Assembly: GCA_017451685.1 (NCBI GenBank)
Contig: JAFTNV010000027.1
Location: 1 to 64,000 of the forward strand
DNA: 64,000 nt
Direction: 5' to 3'
DNA from: Alistipes sp.
GTDB lineage: Bacteria > Bacteroidota > Bacteroidia > Bacteroidales > Rikenellaceae
Both the position numbers and the translations under genes were made by a program. Below the pieces are notes generated by a model. It made no database searches. It was given only the letters and a program-made list of their open reading frames with translations, and had not been told where the DNA came from. Of the stretch, positions 62,940 to 64,000 are shown piece by piece. The stretch's first letter is position 1. Every line of letters begins with the position of its first letter.

Positions 62940-63983
62940 TTATCTCTTCTCTGCCGTCGAGAGCAGTCCGCATGCCGCCTCTATATCCTCGCCACGCGAG
63001 GCACGCAGCGTCGTCTGTATGCCACGGCGCGTGAGCGTATCCCTAAACTCGATAATCCTCTCCACCGGAGGTGAGAAGAATGGCGAGTCGGGAATCTTAT
63101 GGAAGCGTATGAGGTTGATACGGCACTTTATACCGTCCAACAGGCGCGACAGCTCCTTGATATGTCGCGCGGAGCAGTTCATATCCTCCAAGACGATATA
63201 CTCGAACGACACACGGCGCTGGTGCGTGAAGTCGTAGCGGCGCAGGATGTCGCACACCTCGCGTATGGAGAAGGCATTCTCGATGGGCATAATCTCCCTA
63301 CGCTCCTCGGGGAAGGGGTTGTGCAGCGACACGGCAACATGCACCTTCGACTCATCAAGCAGGCGCACGAGGTTCTTGGCAAAGCCCGCCGTAGACACCG
63401 TGATGCGCGTGGGCGACCACGCCATACCCCACTCTGCGGTGAGGATGTCGAGCGCACGCATAAGGTTGTCGATGTTATCCAGCGGCTCGCCCATGCCCAT
63501 AAAGACGATGTTGGTAAGCCTATCGCGCTCGGGGATGGATATCACCTGGTTGATAATCTCCGTTGCCGTAAGCTGGTGACGGAAGCCCATGCGCCCCGTG
63601 GCGCAGAATTTACACCCCATACGGCAGCCCGCCTGTGACGACACGCAGAGCGTCATGCGCTCACCATCGGGGATAAGTGCCGACTCGATATACTCGCCCT
63701 CCGAGGTGCGAAAGAGGTATTTCTTCGTGCCATCGGTCGAGGTAGACACCTTGAGCGGTGGCGTAAGGCCCACATCGCACGCCTCCTTAAGTTTTTCACG
63801 TGCCACCTTCGACAGGTCGGTCATGGCGTCAATGTCGGTAACAAAGCGCGTATAGAGCCAGCGCGCAATCTGCTTCGAGGCAAAGCGCGGCAGCTCCAAA
63901 TGCTCGCATAGAGTCCTTAACTCGGCAAGCGAAGCACCATATAATCGGGGTCTCGGGGTCATCGTCATCCGTACACTTTTCAA
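62940..63983 (-). CDS. rlmN: 23S rRNA and tRNA adenine-2 methyltransferase RlmN
   Basis: A 347-aa radical SAM enzyme that methylates A2503 of 23S rRNA and A37 of tRNA. The radical SAM cluster cysteines are in SSQAGCRMGCKFCATG (Cys120, 124, 127), and the mechanism cysteine is in SRGEDIEAACGLL near the C-terminus. Normal length. The start may be at 63983 or 63968. It lies 21 bases upstream of the GH92 genes, so read-through to them is possible. The upstream flank leaves the window. Confidence 0.95.
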   Translation of the reverse strand: MKSVRMTMTPRPRLYGASLAELRTLCEHLELPRFASKQIARWLYTRFVTDIDAMTDLSKVAREKLKEACDVGLTPPLKVSTSTDGTKKYLFRTSEGEYIESALIPDGERMTLCVSSQAGCRMGCKFCATGRMGFRHQLTATEIINQVISIPERDRLTNIVFMGMGEPLDNIDNLMRALDILTAEWGMAWSPTRITVSTAGFAKNLVRLLDESKVHVAVSLHNPFPEERREIMPIENAFSIREVCDILRRYDFTHQRRVSFEYIVLEDMNCSARHIKELSRLLDGIKCRINLIRFHKIPDSPFFSPPVERIIEFRDTLTRRGIQTTLRASRGEDIEAACGLLSTAEKR

Positions 63984-64000
63984 TTCTCGACTACAAAATT

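Overview
The window is a stretch of a Bacteroidota chromosome, most likely Bacteroidales and probably Rikenellaceae/Alistipes-like. Evidence for this: the 5' end of a 16S rRNA gene (minus strand, bases 1 to about 94) has the Bacteroidota-type start and V1 region; at least ten intergenic regions carry the Bacteroidota promoter (TTTG or TTG, 19-21 bp, then TAnnTTTG); surface lipoproteins and a Bacteroidota-type TonB receptor are present; and OmpP1, BatD/BatE, DUF4271 and DUF3467 proteins occur. The genus is an inference. No tRNA gene, CRISPR array, insertion sequence or prophage was seen.

Layout. 1-600: 16S rRNA 5' end behind three tandem promoters. 629-3887 (minus): transglutaminase-like protein, CutC, and a hemerythrin/LuxR regulator pair. 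3888-4275: divergent control region with a 33-bp-spaced direct repeat and a candidate short RNA. 4276-9264 (plus): three genes matching the xusABC xenosiderophore-iron uptake system. 9278-17579 (minus): ten closely packed housekeeping genes (lysE-like, cmk, ispH, unknown, S41 protease, histidine kinase, DUF4271, hemD, rnpA, yidD). 17827-25535 (plus): a 41-aa peptide gene, a chimeric surface lipoprotein, DUF3467, yebC, and a type 2 ileS with an altered HIGH motif. 25776-31189 (minus): a DksA-like protein, then the amino-acid oxidation cluster iorA-iorB-aminotransferase-CoA transferase. 31353-38870 (plus): a lipoprotein of repeated domains, a GT4 glycosyltransferase, and etfB-etfA-acyl-CoA dehydrogenase, with a free-standing structured RNA at about 33394-33552 (minus). 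39121-39498: rplS. 39827-46108 (minus): OmpP1, a repeat-rich lipoprotein, recR, batE, batD. 46518-52980 (minus): dnaX, tyrS, folB, an NSS transporter and class I fumarase in one close-packed line. 53163-54314 (plus): a secreted phosphoesterase. 54340-63983 (minus): comF, priA, yitT, two GH92 alpha-mannosidases and rlmN.

How the genes fit together. The content points to an anaerobic gut-type organism. It scavenges iron with xenosiderophores, trims N-glycan mannose (GH92 pair), and ferments amino acids through transamination, a ferredoxin-linked 2-oxoacid oxidoreductase (IorAB), CoA transfer and flavin-linked acyl-CoA reduction (EtfBA plus dehydrogenase). The class I fumarase fits the same lifestyle.

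Nothing here is a clearly new defence or mobile system. The most unusual signals are: a family of long intergenic hairpins sharing a TACTTGACGTA apex at four places; an A10 slippage run in dnaX placed where a short gamma subunit would end; the GXHH motif in IleS; two candidate structured RNAs with their own promoters; and a hemerythrin/degenerate-receiver regulator pair with a palindrome and direct repeats upstream.
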